Source: Trueperaceae bacterium (GTDB taxonomy: Bacteria > Deinococcota > Deinococci > Deinococcales > Trueperaceae). Taken from it: a stretch of 64,000 nt of DNA. The notes under the pieces were generated by a model that saw only the letters and a program-made list of their open reading frames with translations, was not told the DNA's origin and searched no databases. Positions 1-9,280 of the stretch are shown in pieces (position 1 is the stretch's first letter; the number at the start of each line of letters is the position of its first letter). The position numbers and the translations under genes were made by a program. The stretch is from assembly GCA_036381035.1 (NCBI GenBank), contig DASVDQ010000099.1, forward strand, positions 42,960-106,959, written 5' to 3'.

Positions 1-166
1 TTACGCCCGCGCGCGCCGGCGCGCCAGCCGGTGGGGCGCGCGCCGCGACGGACGCCGGTCTGCTCGGCTAGCTCCCCGTCAACGGGCCGGGTGCCGCGCA
101 GCCTCGGCCTCGTCGACGGGCACCGATGGGGCACTCCCGGCCCCGCTGATACGATTGGCGCCACTC

Positions 167-1117
167 ATGCTCGGCTACGTCGGCCGGCGCTGCCTGCTGG
201 CCCTACCCACGCTCTTCGGCGTCGCGCTCATCGTCTTCGCCCTCATGCGCTCGGTGCCCGGCGACGTCGTCACGAACCTCGTCGGGCTCCAGGGCAACGT
301 CTCCCAGGAGCGCCTGGCCGAGCTGCGGCGGATGTTCGGCCTCGACCTGCCCGTGCACGTGCAGTTCGGCCAGTGGGCCGGCGCCGCGGTCCGCGGCGAC
401 CTCGGCAGCTCGCTGCGCACGGGTAGGCCCGTGGCCCTCGACCTGGCGCTGCGCTTCCCCGTGACGCTCGAGCTGACGGTCCTCAGCCTCGTCGTCGCCC
501 TGGCCATCGCCCTGCCGGTGGGGGTGCTGGCCGCGCTGAACCGCGGGCGCTGGGCCGACCACCTCGGCTCGGTGTTCGCGCTCCTGGGCCTCAGCATCCC
601 CGGGTTCTTCCTCGGCATCCTGCTGATCCTGCTGTTCTCCCTGCGCCTCGGCTGGCTGCCGCCCGCCGGCTACGTCCCCCTCGCCGAGGGGCCGCTGGCG
701 AACCTGCGGCACATGATCATGCCCGCCCTGTCGCTGGGGCTGATCCTCGCGGCCGCCACGGCGCGCATCGTGCGCTCGACGCTGCTAGAGGTGCTCGGCC
801 TCGACTTCGTCCGCACCGCCCGCGCCAAGGGCCTCGCGGAGCGGGCCGTCGTGCTGCGGCACGCGCTGCGCACGGCCCTCATACCCGTCGTCACCGTCGT
901 GGGGCTGCAGTTCGGGCAGCTCCTCGGCGGGGCCGTGATCATCGAACAGGTGTTCAGCCTGCCCGGAGTGGGGCGCTTCGCGCTCGAGGGCATCAACCTG
1001 CGCGACTACCCCGTCGTGCAGGGCGCCGTGCTGCTGATCGCCGCGTCGTTCGTGGTCGTGAACCTGCTCGTGGACGTCCTCTACGCGCTCATCGACCCGC
1101 GGGTCCGCTATGACTGA
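167..1117 (+). CDS. Dipeptide/oligopeptide ABC transporter permease (DppB/OppB family)
   Basis: This is the first inner-membrane permease of a peptide-type ABC importer. The 316-residue product has an N-terminal transmembrane segment followed by a short motif (VPGDVV) typical of the DppB family, a periplasmic loop, and a block of five hydrophobic helices. The permease EAA-like loop (TARAKGLAERAVVLRHALR) is near residues 218-236. I chose ATG 167 rather than TTG 155 because the protein then starts MLGYVGRR, the usual family start. A TANNNT box (TACGAT, 150-155) lies just upstream. It overlaps the next permease gene by 8 nt, so the two are translationally linked. No ATPase genes are visible; they may lie left of the window or elsewhere. 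The substrate (peptide, nickel or sugar) cannot be told from sequence. Confidence 0.9.
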   Translation: MLGYVGRRCLLALPTLFGVALIVFALMRSVPGDVVTNLVGLQGNVSQERLAELRRMFGLDLPVHVQFGQWAGAAVRGDLGSSLRTGRPVALDLALRFPVTLELTVLSLVVALAIALPVGVLAALNRGRWADHLGSVFALLGLSIPGFFLGILLILLFSLRLGWLPPAGYVPLAEGPLANLRHMIMPALSLGLILAAATARIVRSTLLEVLGLDFVRTARAKGLAERAVVLRHALRTALIPVVTVVGLQFGQLLGGAVIIEQVFSLPGVGRFALEGINLRDYPVVQGAVLLIAASFVVVNLLVDVLYALIDPRVRYD

Positions 1118-1997
1118 GAGCGCCGCCACGCTCGGCGAGCGACCCGAAGCGACCTCGTCGCGGCGCCGCCGGCCCTACCGCGTCGCGCTGGCCGGGACTG
1201 GCGGCCTGGGCGCGGCGATCGTCGCCGTGGCCGCGCTGGCCGCGGTGTTCGCGCCCTGGGTGGCGCCGTACGACCCGGTCGCGCTCGACCCGCCGGCGCG
1301 CCTCCTGGGGCCGACGCGCGAGCACCTGCTCGGCACGGACCAGTACGGGCGCGACACGCTGTCCCGCATCGTCTACGGCGGACGCAGCTCGCTCTCCGTG
1401 GCGGCGGCCTCCACGCTCTTCGCGCTCGTCGTCGGCGGCACGCTCGGCGTCCTGGCCGCCTACTACCGCGGCTGGGTCGACGGGCTCATCATGCGCGTCA
1501 CCGACGTCCTGCTCTCGTTCCCGGCGATCCTCCTCGCGATCGCGCTGCTGGCGTTCCTCGGCCCCGGGTTCGTGAACCTGGTGCTGGCGATAGGCCTCGT
1601 CTACGTGGGGCCCTTCGCGCGCGTGGCGCGCGGCGCCGTGCTGACGGTGCGCGAGGAGCTGTTCGTCGAGGCCAGCCGCTCCCTGGGCAGCCGCGACTGG
1701 CGCGTGATGCTGGGCACGGTCCTGCCGGCGGCCGCGGCGCCGCTGATCGTCGAGGTCACGCTGCGCCTCGCCTACGGCATCCTGGCCGAGGCCTCGCTCT
1801 CGTTCCTCGGCCTCGGCACGCAGCCGCCGGCGGCGAGCTGGGGCCTGATGGTCGCCGAGGGGCGGCGGTTCCTCTCGCTCTCGCCGTGGGCGACGGTGGC
1901 GCCCGGTCTGGCCATCATGGTCGTCGTGCTCGGCTTCAACCTCTTCGGCGACGCGCTGCGCGACGCCCTCGACCCGCGGACGAGGACGCGCGGCTGA
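1110..1997 (+). CDS. Dipeptide/oligopeptide ABC transporter permease (DppC/OppC family)
   Basis: Second permease of the same importer, 295 residues. It begins with a cytoplasmic Arg-rich tail, then one transmembrane helix, then the OppC N-terminal signature (APYDP, then LGTDQYGRDTLSRIVYGGR) near residues 55-95. Five more hydrophobic segments follow, with an EAA-like loop around residues 188-207 (EASRSLGSRDWRVMLGTVLP). The start at ATG 1110 overlaps the upstream stop by 8 nt, typical of paired DppB/DppC genes. The binding-protein gene follows about 95 nt later with its own ribosome binding site and perhaps its own promoter. Length and motifs match the family, so the call is firm; the substrate is not determined. 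Confidence 0.9.
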   Translation: MTESAATLGERPEATSSRRRRPYRVALAGTGGLGAAIVAVAALAAVFAPWVAPYDPVALDPPARLLGPTREHLLGTDQYGRDTLSRIVYGGRSSLSVAAASTLFALVVGGTLGVLAAYYRGWVDGLIMRVTDVLLSFPAILLAIALLAFLGPGFVNLVLAIGLVYVGPFARVARGAVLTVREELFVEASRSLGSRDWRVMLGTVLPAAAAPLIVEVTLRLAYGILAEASLSFLGLGTQPPAASWGLMVAEGRRFLSLSPWATVAPGLAIMVVVLGFNLFGDALRDALDPRTRTRG

Positions 1998-2092
1998 CGG
2001 CGGCTAGCGCGACCGCGCGGCCGGCCGTCGCGGACGCGGGCGCGCGGCTGGAGTATCGTCGGCCGGTAGCTGACACTCGGAGGAGGTCCCGC

Positions 2093-3622
2093 ATGGCTCG
2101 CCGCCTGATGGCCCTGTTACTCGTCGCGACCGCCGGACTGGCGCTCGCCCAGCAACCGAAGTACGGCGGAACGCTGATCGCCGGCATGCAGACGGACCCC
2201 GTGGGCCTCGACCCCCACATCACGAACGCCACCTCCACGCGGAACATGCTCGAGAACGTCTACGACACGCTGGTGATGTTCGACTCGTCCCTGCAGATCG
2301 TCCCAGGCCTCGCCGAGTCGTGGGAGGTGTCGGACGACGGGCTCACCTGGACGTTCCACCTGCGCCAGGGCGTGACGTTCCACGACGGCGACCCGCTGCA
2401 GGCGTCGGACGTCGTGTTCTCGATCAACAGGATCAAGGACCCTGCCGTCGCCTCGCCGCGCGCCGACGACTTCGCCGTCGTCGCCGACATCCAGGCCCCC
2501 GACGACAGCACCGTGGTCATGACGCTCTCCGAGCCGTTCAGCCCGCTGCTCTCGAAGCTGGCCGCCAGCCTCAACGTGATCGTCTCCGAGGACGTGGTGA
2601 AGGCCAACGGCGACCTGCAGAACGTGGTCGTGGGCACGGGGCCCTTCAGGTTCGTGGAGTACGTGCCGCAGACGAGGCTGGTGCTGGAGCGGAACCCCGA
2701 CTACTGGGGCGCGGACGAGAGCGGCAACCAGCTCCCGTACCTCGACGGCATCGTCTTCCAGTTCTACCCGGACCCCACCGCGCGCACCACGGCCATCCAG
2801 ACCGGCAACGCCGACTTCATCGAGTACGTGCCCTCGGCCGACGTGGAGGTCCTGCAGGCCGACCCCAACGTCGAGGTCGTCGGCGGCCTCTCGGCGAACT
2901 TCCGCAGCATCTACTTCAACGTCGAGCGTCCCCCGTTCGACGACGTGAACGTGCGCCGCGCGATCGCCTACGCGATCGACGAGCAGGCGATCGTCGACCT
3001 GGCGCTCTTCGGCACCGGCGGCGTCCCGGCGACCGGCACGACGATCCCGGCCTCGAACTACTACGGCATCAGCGACAGCCCCTACGTCGGCCGCGACCTC
3101 GAGGCGGCGCGCGCCGCCCTGGCCGAGTCGGCCTACCCGGACGGCTTCGAGTTCGACCTCTACGTCACGAGCACGTACGACTTCCTGCGCACCCCCGCCG
3201 AGGTGATCCAGGCGAACCTGGCGGACATCGGCATCACGGCGAACATCGTCGCCGAGGACTGGTCGATCTACCTGCCGAAGGCGCTGGAGGGGGACTTCGC
3301 GGCCACGATCCTCGGCGAGTCGGGCCAGAGCGACCCGGACGACTTCCTCTTCAACGTCTTCTACACGGACAACGGCGGGAACCTCGGCAACTTCAGCGAC
3401 GCCGAGCTCGACGCGCTGCTCGAGGAGGGCCGCAGGGTCGCCGACCAGGAGGCGAGGCGCGAGGTCTACCGGCAGGCGCAGGAGCGGATCCTCGAGCTCG
3501 TCCCGCACGTGTTCCTGTTCCACTCCTCGCAGTTCGAGGCGCTGCGCAGCGACGTGAAGGGCTTCGAGCACTTCCCGAACACCAGCTACCTCGGCCTGCG
3601 CACGACCTGGCTCGACCGCTGA
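2093..3622 (+). CDS. ABC transporter substrate-binding protein, family 5 (DppA/OppA-like)
   Basis: Secreted solute receptor of the importer encoded just upstream. The 509-residue protein has a cleavable signal peptide (MARRLMALLLVATAGLALAQ) and then a full SBP_bac_5 domain. It opens with the typical strand KYGGTLIAG and has the family signature GLAESWEVSDDGLTWTFHLR near residues 72-91. I place the start at ATG 2093 because a perfect AGGAGG (2081-2086) sits 6 nt upstream and the signal peptide begins there, although the frame is open further upstream. TATCGT at 2054-2059 could be a -10 box serving this gene alone, which would let the receptor be made in excess over the permeases. A strong hairpin 28 nt after the stop probably ends the operon. 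Confidence 0.93.
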   Translation: MARRLMALLLVATAGLALAQQPKYGGTLIAGMQTDPVGLDPHITNATSTRNMLENVYDTLVMFDSSLQIVPGLAESWEVSDDGLTWTFHLRQGVTFHDGDPLQASDVVFSINRIKDPAVASPRADDFAVVADIQAPDDSTVVMTLSEPFSPLLSKLAASLNVIVSEDVVKANGDLQNVVVGTGPFRFVEYVPQTRLVLERNPDYWGADESGNQLPYLDGIVFQFYPDPTARTTAIQTGNADFIEYVPSADVEVLQADPNVEVVGGLSANFRSIYFNVERPPFDDVNVRRAIAYAIDEQAIVDLALFGTGGVPATGTTIPASNYYGISDSPYVGRDLEAARAALAESAYPDGFEFDLYVTSTYDFLRTPAEVIQANLADIGITANIVAEDWSIYLPKALEGDFAATILGESGQSDPDDFLFNVFYTDNGGNLGNFSDAELDALLEEGRRVADQEARREVYRQAQERILELVPHVFLFHSSQFEALRSDVKGFEHFPNTSYLGLRTTWLDR

Positions 3623-3649
3623 GCGGCTGAGCGTCGCAGAGGCGGAGAG

Positions 3650-3688
3650 GAGGCGCCCGCCGACCGAGCGAAGATCGGCTGGCGCCTC
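3650..3688 (+). terminator. GC-rich hairpin after the peptide ABC operon
   Basis: A 16-bp stem with two mismatches (arms starting GAGGCGCC and ending GGCGCCTC) encloses a GAGCGAA loop, 28 nt after the binding-protein stop codon. There is no T tract afterwards, so it could instead act as an mRNA 3' stabiliser. It also lies downstream of the convergent DUF4242 gene. Confidence 0.5.
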
Positions 3689-3792
3689 GCCGTCGAGGCA
3701 ACGGGTCTCACTGGACCCCGGCGCGGCGGCGGCCGTCCGCGGGCACGCGTCAGCGGCTCGGCGCCGTGCGGCCGCCGCCGGCCGGGGTCGCC

Positions 3793-4071
3793 TCAGCCGT
3801 TCGCGGTCTCCGGGCCGATGACCTCCGCGATCACGGTCACTGAGTCGCAGGGGAAGCCGCCGCGGCGGGCGTGCTCGCGGACGATGTCGGGGTCCGCGGT
3901 CTCGTGCACGCAGTAGATCTTGTCCCCCGCCACGTAGCTATGCAGCCAGCGGTACGGCACGCCGAGGTCTGCCACGACCCGGTTCGACGTGCGGGCGATC
4001 TCCCGCAGCTGCTCCTGGCTCAGCTCGCCGGCACCCGGCAGCGTCCGCTCGATGATGAAAGTGGGCATCAT
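3793..4071 (-). CDS. DUF4242 small protein (SCO4226-like)
   Basis: A 92-residue protein matching the DUF4242 pattern: the N-terminal strand PTFIIERTLPGAG, a helix with SQEQLREIARTSNRVVADLG, then WLHSYVAGDKIYCVHETADPDIVREHARRGGFP. Members form a ferredoxin-like alpha/beta fold. The Streptomyces relative SCO4226 was described as a nickel-binding protein, but most members have no known role. Two adjacent ATG codons exist (4071 and 4068); a GGAAGGGAG Shine-Dalgarno sequence fits either. It lies 73 nt downstream of the large LuxR-type regulator on the same strand and may be co-transcribed with it. Function is unknown in this organism. Confidence 0.8.
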   Translation of the reverse strand: MMPTFIIERTLPGAGELSQEQLREIARTSNRVVADLGVPYRWLHSYVAGDKIYCVHETADPDIVREHARRGGFPCDSVTVIAEVIGPETANG

Positions 4072-4144
4072 GGGCTCCCTTCCGACCTCTACGGTCGGCC
4101 CGATCCTGCGGCGGCGCGGGGCCGCGCGGCATCGGGGGAACCCC

Positions 4145-6760
4145 CTAGCTTGAGGCCGGCGGGAGGTCCTCGCCCCCCGGCACCAGCCCGAGGCCGACGG
4201 CGGTGGCGACGGCCCGCGCCCGGTTCGGGGCGCCGAGCTTGGCCAGCACGGCCGACACGTGGTGCTCGGCGGTCTTCTCGGTGATGTCGAGACGCTGGGC
4301 GATCTCGGCGTTCGTCAGCCCGGCGACCATGAGCTCGAGGACCTCGACCTGGCGCGGCGTGAGCTGGGCGGGGTTCCGCCTGGTGACGCGGCGCGGTCCG
4401 CGCGGCAGATGGGAGAGGCCGAGCTGCCGCATGCGCGCCGCGAGCCGAGCGGCGGCGGGAGCGGCGCCGAGGCGCCTGAACTCGACCAGCGCCTCGCGCA
4501 TCGCGTCCTCGTCGCCGTGCGCCAGGGCGAACGCGCGCTCGTAGGGGCAGCCGATCTCGCCCCACAGCCGGGCCGAGCGGCGCCAGTCGCCGCGCACGAG
4601 GGCGGCGAACGGCTCGGCCGAGCCCGGCAGCGGCTCCGCCATGGCGCCGGCCTGCCACGACCACAGCGACACCTCGCCGCGCGCCCACGGGCTGTCGGCG
4701 TCGGTGACCTGCGGCATCACGGGAGCGAGCAGCTCCGGGATCTCCGCCTCGCGGCCCTCGAGCCAGGCGAGCTCGGCCAGGCCGCAGTAGGGGGACCACA
4801 GGTACTGCATGGCGGCCCTCGGGCTGACGGCCAGCGCCTGCCGCAGCACCTCTTCGGCCCCGGCCTCGCCGCGGCGCACCATGGTCCTCCCCTTGGCGCC
4901 CAGCGCGGTGATCGGCCCGATGATGCCGTGGCCGGGGCGCGGCGGCACGCGGTCGGCGAGCCGCACGGCCTCGTCGTACGCGCCGCGCTCGAACGCCACG
5001 CGGGCCCGCCAGGCCACGCCGTAGGCCAGCGCCGAGTCGTCGTCGGTGTCTGAGGCGGACGCGACCATCGCGGCCAGCGCCTCCTCGGCCTCGTCGTAGA
5101 GCCTCGCCTCGCCGGCGCCCGAGCCCAGCATCCAGGTGGCCAGCCGGGAGACGTCGGGAGCGCCCACGCGCTCGCCGATGCCGTGGGCCTCGCGCAGCAG
5201 TCCCACGGCGCGCCGTGCGTCGCCCATCACGATCTCGGTGGTGCCGAGCATGATCATCGTCCGGCCCTCGAGGCGCGCGTCGCCCAGGCGCCGCGCCATC
5301 TCCAGCGCCGCTTCCGCCGCGGCGACGGCGGGTCGGTAGTGGCGCTGGAGCATCGAGACCATGGCGGCCTGGTCGTAGGCGCGGGCCTTGGCGAGGCTGT
5401 CGGGGAGGTCCCGGAGCAGCTTCAGGCACTCGCCGATGGGCCCGGCCACCTGGTCGTCGAGGCCGGCGCGGAAGCGCGCGTGGCCGAGCTGGCCCAAGGC
5501 GAGCGCGAGCTCCTCGGGGTCGCCGAGCTCTCGCCTCAGCCCCACCGCCCTCTCGCTGGCCGTGAGGGCCTCGGCGTGGAGGTCGAGCACGTGCAGCTCG
5601 TACGCCAGCTCCGCCCACAGCGCCGCCGCGGTGGGCCGGTCGAGGTGCTGCTCGCGCTCGAGCGCCAGCCTGAGGAACTGCGCCGCCTCGCGGTGGGCGC
5701 CGCGCTCGGCCGCCTGGCGCGCCGCCAGCGGCGCGAAGCGGACGAAGAGGTCCCAGGCGTGCGCCCTGGCGGCATGGTGGGCGAGCCGGGCCAGGTCGTC
5801 CGGCTGGCTCCGCTGCAGCAGGTCGACCATCGCCCGGTGCCACGCGAACTGGCGACCGAGGGGCGTGACGGCCTCGATAGCGCCGCGGGCCAGCTCGTGC
5901 CTGAACCTCAGGTGGCCGCGCTCGGCGAGCAGGACGCCTGCGGCCACCGCCTCGTCGGCCGCCGACGGCTCGGCCTGCGCCACCTCGAGCGCGACCGTCA
6001 GCTCCAGCGAGCGCGGCGCGGTGGCGACGACCTCGACGACGCGCCTGGCGCTGTCTCCGAGCCGCGCCGCGCGCGCCAGCACGGCCTCTCTCACGGTCCG
6101 TGGCACCTCCTCGCCGGAGGCGAGCACCTCGGTGACGTAGAAGGCGTTGCCGTCGGTGGCGCGGTGGACCCGCGCCGCCCGGGCGGCGTCGCCGCCCGCC
6201 AGCTCCGTCACGGCCTCGAGGCTGAGCGGCGGCACCGACAGCAGGCGCACGGAGGGCCGCGCGGTCAGCTCGCCTATGACCGGCCGCGCCGGGTGCCGGG
6301 GGCCCACCTCGTCGTCGCGGTAGGTGGCCACGACCAAGGAGGGGAGCCCCGCGATGCGGCGTCCGATGAACCGCAGGAAGTCGAGCGTGCCCTCGTCGGC
6401 CCAGTGGACGTCTTCGATCACGAGGACGAGAGGGACGTCGGAGTCGGCCATCCGGCGCTGGATGGCCGTGAACAGCTCGTAGGGCTCGGCCGAGGCGGCG
6501 AACGTGGCGGAGAGGTGAGAGCGGGGGTCGACCGCGATGTCGACGAGGGGGCTCAGGGGGCGCGGGGTCGTGAGCGGGTCGCAGCCGCCGAACAGCACGT
6601 GCGCGCGCTGGCCGTGACGGTGCCCGAACTCGGTGACGACCGCCGTCTTGCCGGCCCCGGCCTCCGCGCCGAGGAGCACCAGCGAACCGCGGCCGCCCAC
6701 GGCGGCGCGCAGCCGCGTGCCCAGCTCGTCAAGCAGGCCCTCGCGTTCCAGGAGCGGCAC
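4145..6760 (-). CDS. LuxR-family ATP-dependent transcriptional regulator (LAL/MalT type)
   Basis: Large regulator of 871 residues. The N terminus is an AAA/STAND ATPase: Walker A GAEAGAGKT near residues 31-39 and a Walker B-like stretch LVLVIEDVHWADEGTLDFLR around 110-130. The middle (about 300-780) is Ala- and Leu-rich with repeated helical pairs, as expected for TPR repeats. The C terminus has a LuxR helix-turn-helix (LTPRQVEVLELMVAGLTNAE, followed by IAQRLDITEKTAEHHVS) at about 805-850. Such proteins bind a small inducer through the repeats and switch on transcription in the ATP-bound state. Start is GTG 6760. The gene diverges from the proVWX operon, but nothing shows that it controls it. 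The ligand is unknown. Confidence 0.88.
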   Translation of the reverse strand: MPLLEREGLLDELGTRLRAAVGGRGSLVLLGAEAGAGKTAVVTEFGHRHGQRAHVLFGGCDPLTTPRPLSPLVDIAVDPRSHLSATFAASAEPYELFTAIQRRMADSDVPLVLVIEDVHWADEGTLDFLRFIGRRIAGLPSLVVATYRDDEVGPRHPARPVIGELTARPSVRLLSVPPLSLEAVTELAGGDAARAARVHRATDGNAFYVTEVLASGEEVPRTVREAVLARAARLGDSARRVVEVVATAPRSLELTVALEVAQAEPSAADEAVAAGVLLAERGHLRFRHELARGAIEAVTPLGRQFAWHRAMVDLLQRSQPDDLARLAHHAARAHAWDLFVRFAPLAARQAAERGAHREAAQFLRLALEREQHLDRPTAAALWAELAYELHVLDLHAEALTASERAVGLRRELGDPEELALALGQLGHARFRAGLDDQVAGPIGECLKLLRDLPDSLAKARAYDQAAMVSMLQRHYRPAVAAAEAALEMARRLGDARLEGRTMIMLGTTEIVMGDARRAVGLLREAHGIGERVGAPDVSRLATWMLGSGAGEARLYDEAEEALAAMVASASDTDDDSALAYGVAWRARVAFERGAYDEAVRLADRVPPRPGHGIIGPITALGAKGRTMVRRGEAGAEEVLRQALAVSPRAAMQYLWSPYCGLAELAWLEGREAEIPELLAPVMPQVTDADSPWARGEVSLWSWQAGAMAEPLPGSAEPFAALVRGDWRRSARLWGEIGCPYERAFALAHGDEDAMREALVEFRRLGAAPAAARLAARMRQLGLSHLPRGPRRVTRRNPAQLTPRQVEVLELMVAGLTNAEIAQRLDITEKTAEHHVSAVLAKLGAPNRARAVATAVGLGLVPGGEDLPPASS

Positions 6761-6944
6761 CCGGGCGGCACCCCCCTTCCGGTTCGTGTGCTGTGACCAT
6801 ACTGCTCCGCGCCGGCCGGCCCGTCTCCCTCCGTGTTGTAGGGTGACGGGGTCCGCGCACAGGCAGGCCGCTCACGGGGCTCGTGCGCGGCGCGCCTAGA
6901 AGAGCCGCTCACTGTCCCTTGACCCCGACCGCTACGGAGACGAC

Positions 6945-8276
6945 ATGACGACCGCACAGCGACGAGACGCCCCAGCTCCCCCCGACGGCCAAAGCCGAGA
7001 GACGACCAAGATCGCGGTGCGGGGCCTCTACAAGGTCTTCGGCCCCGAACCCGCCCGCGCCATCGCGGCGCTCGAGCGGGGCGCGACCAAGGCCGAGGTG
7101 CAGACGCGCCTCGGCCACGCCGTCGGCGTCGCCGACGTGAACCTGGACATCGAGGCGGGGGAGACCTTCGTGCTCATGGGCCTCTCTGGCAGCGGCAAGT
7201 CGACGCTGCTCAGGCTCCTCAACCGGCTGCACGAGCCCACCCGCGGCAGCGTCGTCGTCGACGGCGTCGACATCACGCGGCTGTCCCGGCGGGAGCTCCT
7301 GGAGTTCCGGCGCGAGAGGTTCAGCGGCATGGTCTTCCAGCAGTTCGCGATCCTGCCGCATCGCACCGTGCTCGACAACGTCGCCTACGGCCTCGAGGTC
7401 CAGGGCGTGCCGAGGACCGAGCGGCGGGCGCGCGCCGAGCGGGCGATAGAGCTCGTGGGCCTCGCCGGCTGGGAGGGCAGCTACCCTCACCAGCTCTCGG
7501 GCGGCATGCAGCAGCGCGTGGGCCTGGCCCGCGCGCTCGCCGTGGACGCCGACGTCCTGCTGATGGACGAGGCCTTCAGCGCCCTCGACCCGCTGATCAG
7601 GCGCGAGATGCAGGACGAGCTCATAGACCTGCAGGCGCGCATGAGGAAGACGATCGTCTTCGTCACTCACGACCTCGACGAGGCCCTGCGCCTCGGCGAC
7701 CGCGTCGCGATCATGAAGGACGCGCGCGTGGTCCAGGTGGGGACGCCGGAGGAGGTCATCACCGCGCCGGCGGACGACTACGTGGCCGCGTTCGTGGAGG
7801 GCGTCGACCGCAGCGGCGTCCTCACCGCCGGGTCGATCATGCAGCCGGTGCGCGAGGTGGTGCGCCTCCGCGACGGACCGCAGACGGCCCTCAACAAGAT
7901 GCGCCGCTCCGGCCTCTCCGGCGTGCTCGTCGTCGACGGCGAGCGAAGGGTGCTCGGCTACCTGACCTCGGAGCGCATCGTCGCGGCGCTGCGCGAGGGC
8001 GGCGTGACCCAGGAGCGCATCCACGGCGACCTCATGGAGGACGCGCCCACCGTGTCCACGGACACCCCCCTCAGCGACGTCATGCCGCTCGCCTCGGAGG
8101 GCTCGTTCCCCATAGCGGTCGTCGACGAGGACGGGCGCCTGCGCGGCGTGGTCGTCAAGGGCGCGATCCTGGCGGCGCTGGCGCGACCCTCGGGGGCCGA
8201 GAGGGACCGGGCAGCCGGCGCGCCGCCGCCGGCCCAGGCGCCGACCGAGCCGAGGACGGAGGCCCGCGGTGCCTGA
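6945..8276 (+). CDS. proV: Glycine betaine/L-proline ABC transporter ATP-binding protein
   Basis: ATPase of an osmoprotectant importer, 443 residues. The N-terminal extension VRGLYKVFGPEPARAIAALE is typical of ProV/OpuAA rather than of generic ABC ATPases. Walker A is GLSGSGKST near residue 82, the signature is LSGGMQQRVGLARAL near 185, and Walker B is LLMDEAFSALDP near 207. After about residue 290 two CBS domains follow; in OpuA these sense ionic strength and gate transport. A GGAG sequence at 6936-6939 precedes ATG 6945. The permease start GTG overlaps the end of this gene by 8 nt. A Pro/Ala-rich tail of about 25 residues ends the protein. Confidence 0.93.
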   Translation: MTTAQRRDAPAPPDGQSRETTKIAVRGLYKVFGPEPARAIAALERGATKAEVQTRLGHAVGVADVNLDIEAGETFVLMGLSGSGKSTLLRLLNRLHEPTRGSVVVDGVDITRLSRRELLEFRRERFSGMVFQQFAILPHRTVLDNVAYGLEVQGVPRTERRARAERAIELVGLAGWEGSYPHQLSGGMQQRVGLARALAVDADVLLMDEAFSALDPLIRREMQDELIDLQARMRKTIVFVTHDLDEALRLGDRVAIMKDARVVQVGTPEEVITAPADDYVAAFVEGVDRSGVLTAGSIMQPVREVVRLRDGPQTALNKMRRSGLSGVLVVDGERRVLGYLTSERIVAALREGGVTQERIHGDLMEDAPTVSTDTPLSDVMPLASEGSFPIAVVDEDGRLRGVVVKGAILAALARPSGAERDRAAGAPPPAQAPTEPRTEARGA

Positions 8277-9108
8277 CTTCCGCGTGCCCATACGCGACTG
8301 GGTGTCGGCCGCCGTCGACTTCCTGCGCGACGCCCTGGGCCCGCTCTTCGACGGCTTCGCCGACGGCGTCGACGCCCTCATCGGCGGCCTGCTGGCGGCG
8401 CTCCAGTGGGCCCCGGTGCCCGTCGCGATCGCGTTCTTCGCCGGGCTCGCGGCTCTGCTGGCCGGCTGGCGCGTCGGTCTGTTCGCGGTCGCCGGGCTCT
8501 TCGTGGTGGCCAACGTAGGTCTCTGGCGTCCGTTCCTGGAGACGCTGGCGCTGGTGCTCGCCGCGCAGGTGCTGATCCTCGCCGTGGGCGTCCCTCTGGG
8601 GATCCTGGCGGCCCGCAGCGACGCCGTGGACGGCGTGCTCAAGCCCGTCCTCGACTTCATGCAGACGATGCCAGCCTTCGTCTACCTGATCCCTGCCGTG
8701 ATGTTCTTCGGGATCGGCGTCGTGCCGGGCGTCGTGGCCACCTTCGTGTTCGCGATCCCGCCGCTGGTGCGCCTCGTGAGCCTCGGCATCAGGCAGGTGC
8801 CCGCGGACCTCATCGAGGCCGCCGACGCCTTCGGGTCCACGAGCTGGCAGCGCCTCGTCAAGGTCGAGATGCCGGTGGCGCGGCCCAGCATCATGGCCGG
8901 CGTCAACCAGTCGATAATGCTCAACCTCTCGATGGTCGTCATCGCCGGGATGATCGGCGCGCGCGGCCTGGGGGCCGAGGTGCTGCGGGGCATCCAGCGG
9001 CTGAACGTGGGCCAGGGGTTCGAGGCCGGCTTGGCCGTGGTCATCATGGCGATCGTCCTAGACCGCGTCACCGCCTCGGTGGGACGGCGCCGCGCCCGCG
9101 ACGCCTGA
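8269..9108 (+). CDS. proW: Glycine betaine/proline ABC transporter permease
   Basis: Inner-membrane permease of the osmoprotectant system, 279 residues. An N-terminal amphipathic stretch and two hydrophobic segments precede the conserved BPD_transp_1 core. The core includes PLGILAARSDAVDGVLKPVL, followed by DFMQTMPAFVYLIPAVMFFG, characteristic of ProW/OpuAB, and an EAA loop at about residues 181-200 (EAADAFGSTSWQRLVKVEMP). Start is GTG 8269, overlapping proV. A large nested hairpin lies right after the stop and separates it from proX, which has its own promoter candidate. Confidence 0.93.
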   Translation: MPDFRVPIRDWVSAAVDFLRDALGPLFDGFADGVDALIGGLLAALQWAPVPVAIAFFAGLAALLAGWRVGLFAVAGLFVVANVGLWRPFLETLALVLAAQVLILAVGVPLGILAARSDAVDGVLKPVLDFMQTMPAFVYLIPAVMFFGIGVVPGVVATFVFAIPPLVRLVSLGIRQVPADLIEAADAFGSTSWQRLVKVEMPVARPSIMAGVNQSIMLNLSMVVIAGMIGARGLGAEVLRGIQRLNVGQGFEAGLAVVIMAIVLDRVTASVGRRRARDA

Positions 9109-9114
9109 GAGCCG

Positions 9115-9181
9115 CCCCTGCCGCCCGGCCGGCGGCCGGCGCTGACCCCGGTCGGCCGCCGCTGACCCGCCGCGGCAGGGG
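9115..9181 (+). terminator. Nested hairpin between proW and proX
   Basis: Outer arms CCCCTGCCGC (9115-9124) and GCGGCAGGGG (9172-9181) are perfectly complementary. Inner arms GGCGGCCG and CGGCCGCC (9131-9138, 9153-9160) also pair. It begins 6 nt after the proW stop. It may terminate or stabilise the proVW message, leaving proX to its own promoter. No T tract is present. Confidence 0.5.
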
Positions 9182-9251
9182 AGCGTCCGCCGCCCACGCG
9201 GGACAGCGGGGCGGCGCAGTGCGCGCAGCAGCACTGCCGCGGCACCGAGGG

Positions 9252-9280
9252 TTGGCAGCCTCGGAGCGAGCGTGTTAGGT
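9252..9280 (+). promoter_or_regulatory. Candidate proX promoter
   Basis: TTGGCA at 9252-9257 and TTAGGT at 9275-9280 are separated by 17 bp, a sigma-70-like layout. Transcription from about 9287 would give a leader of roughly 100 nt containing a small hairpin (GGAACG 9334-9339 with CGTTCC 9346-9351) before the ribosome binding site. Confidence 0.45.

Noticed and set aside
1..166. Possible gene fragment at the left edge
   Set aside because: Frames here are GC-rich with no recognisable protein; only a -10-like TACGAT near 150 is noted.
2117..3571. 484-codon open frame on the minus strand inside the peptide-binding protein gene
   Set aside because: GC-rich antisense shadow; the plus strand encodes a complete family 5 binding protein with signal peptide and AGGAGG.
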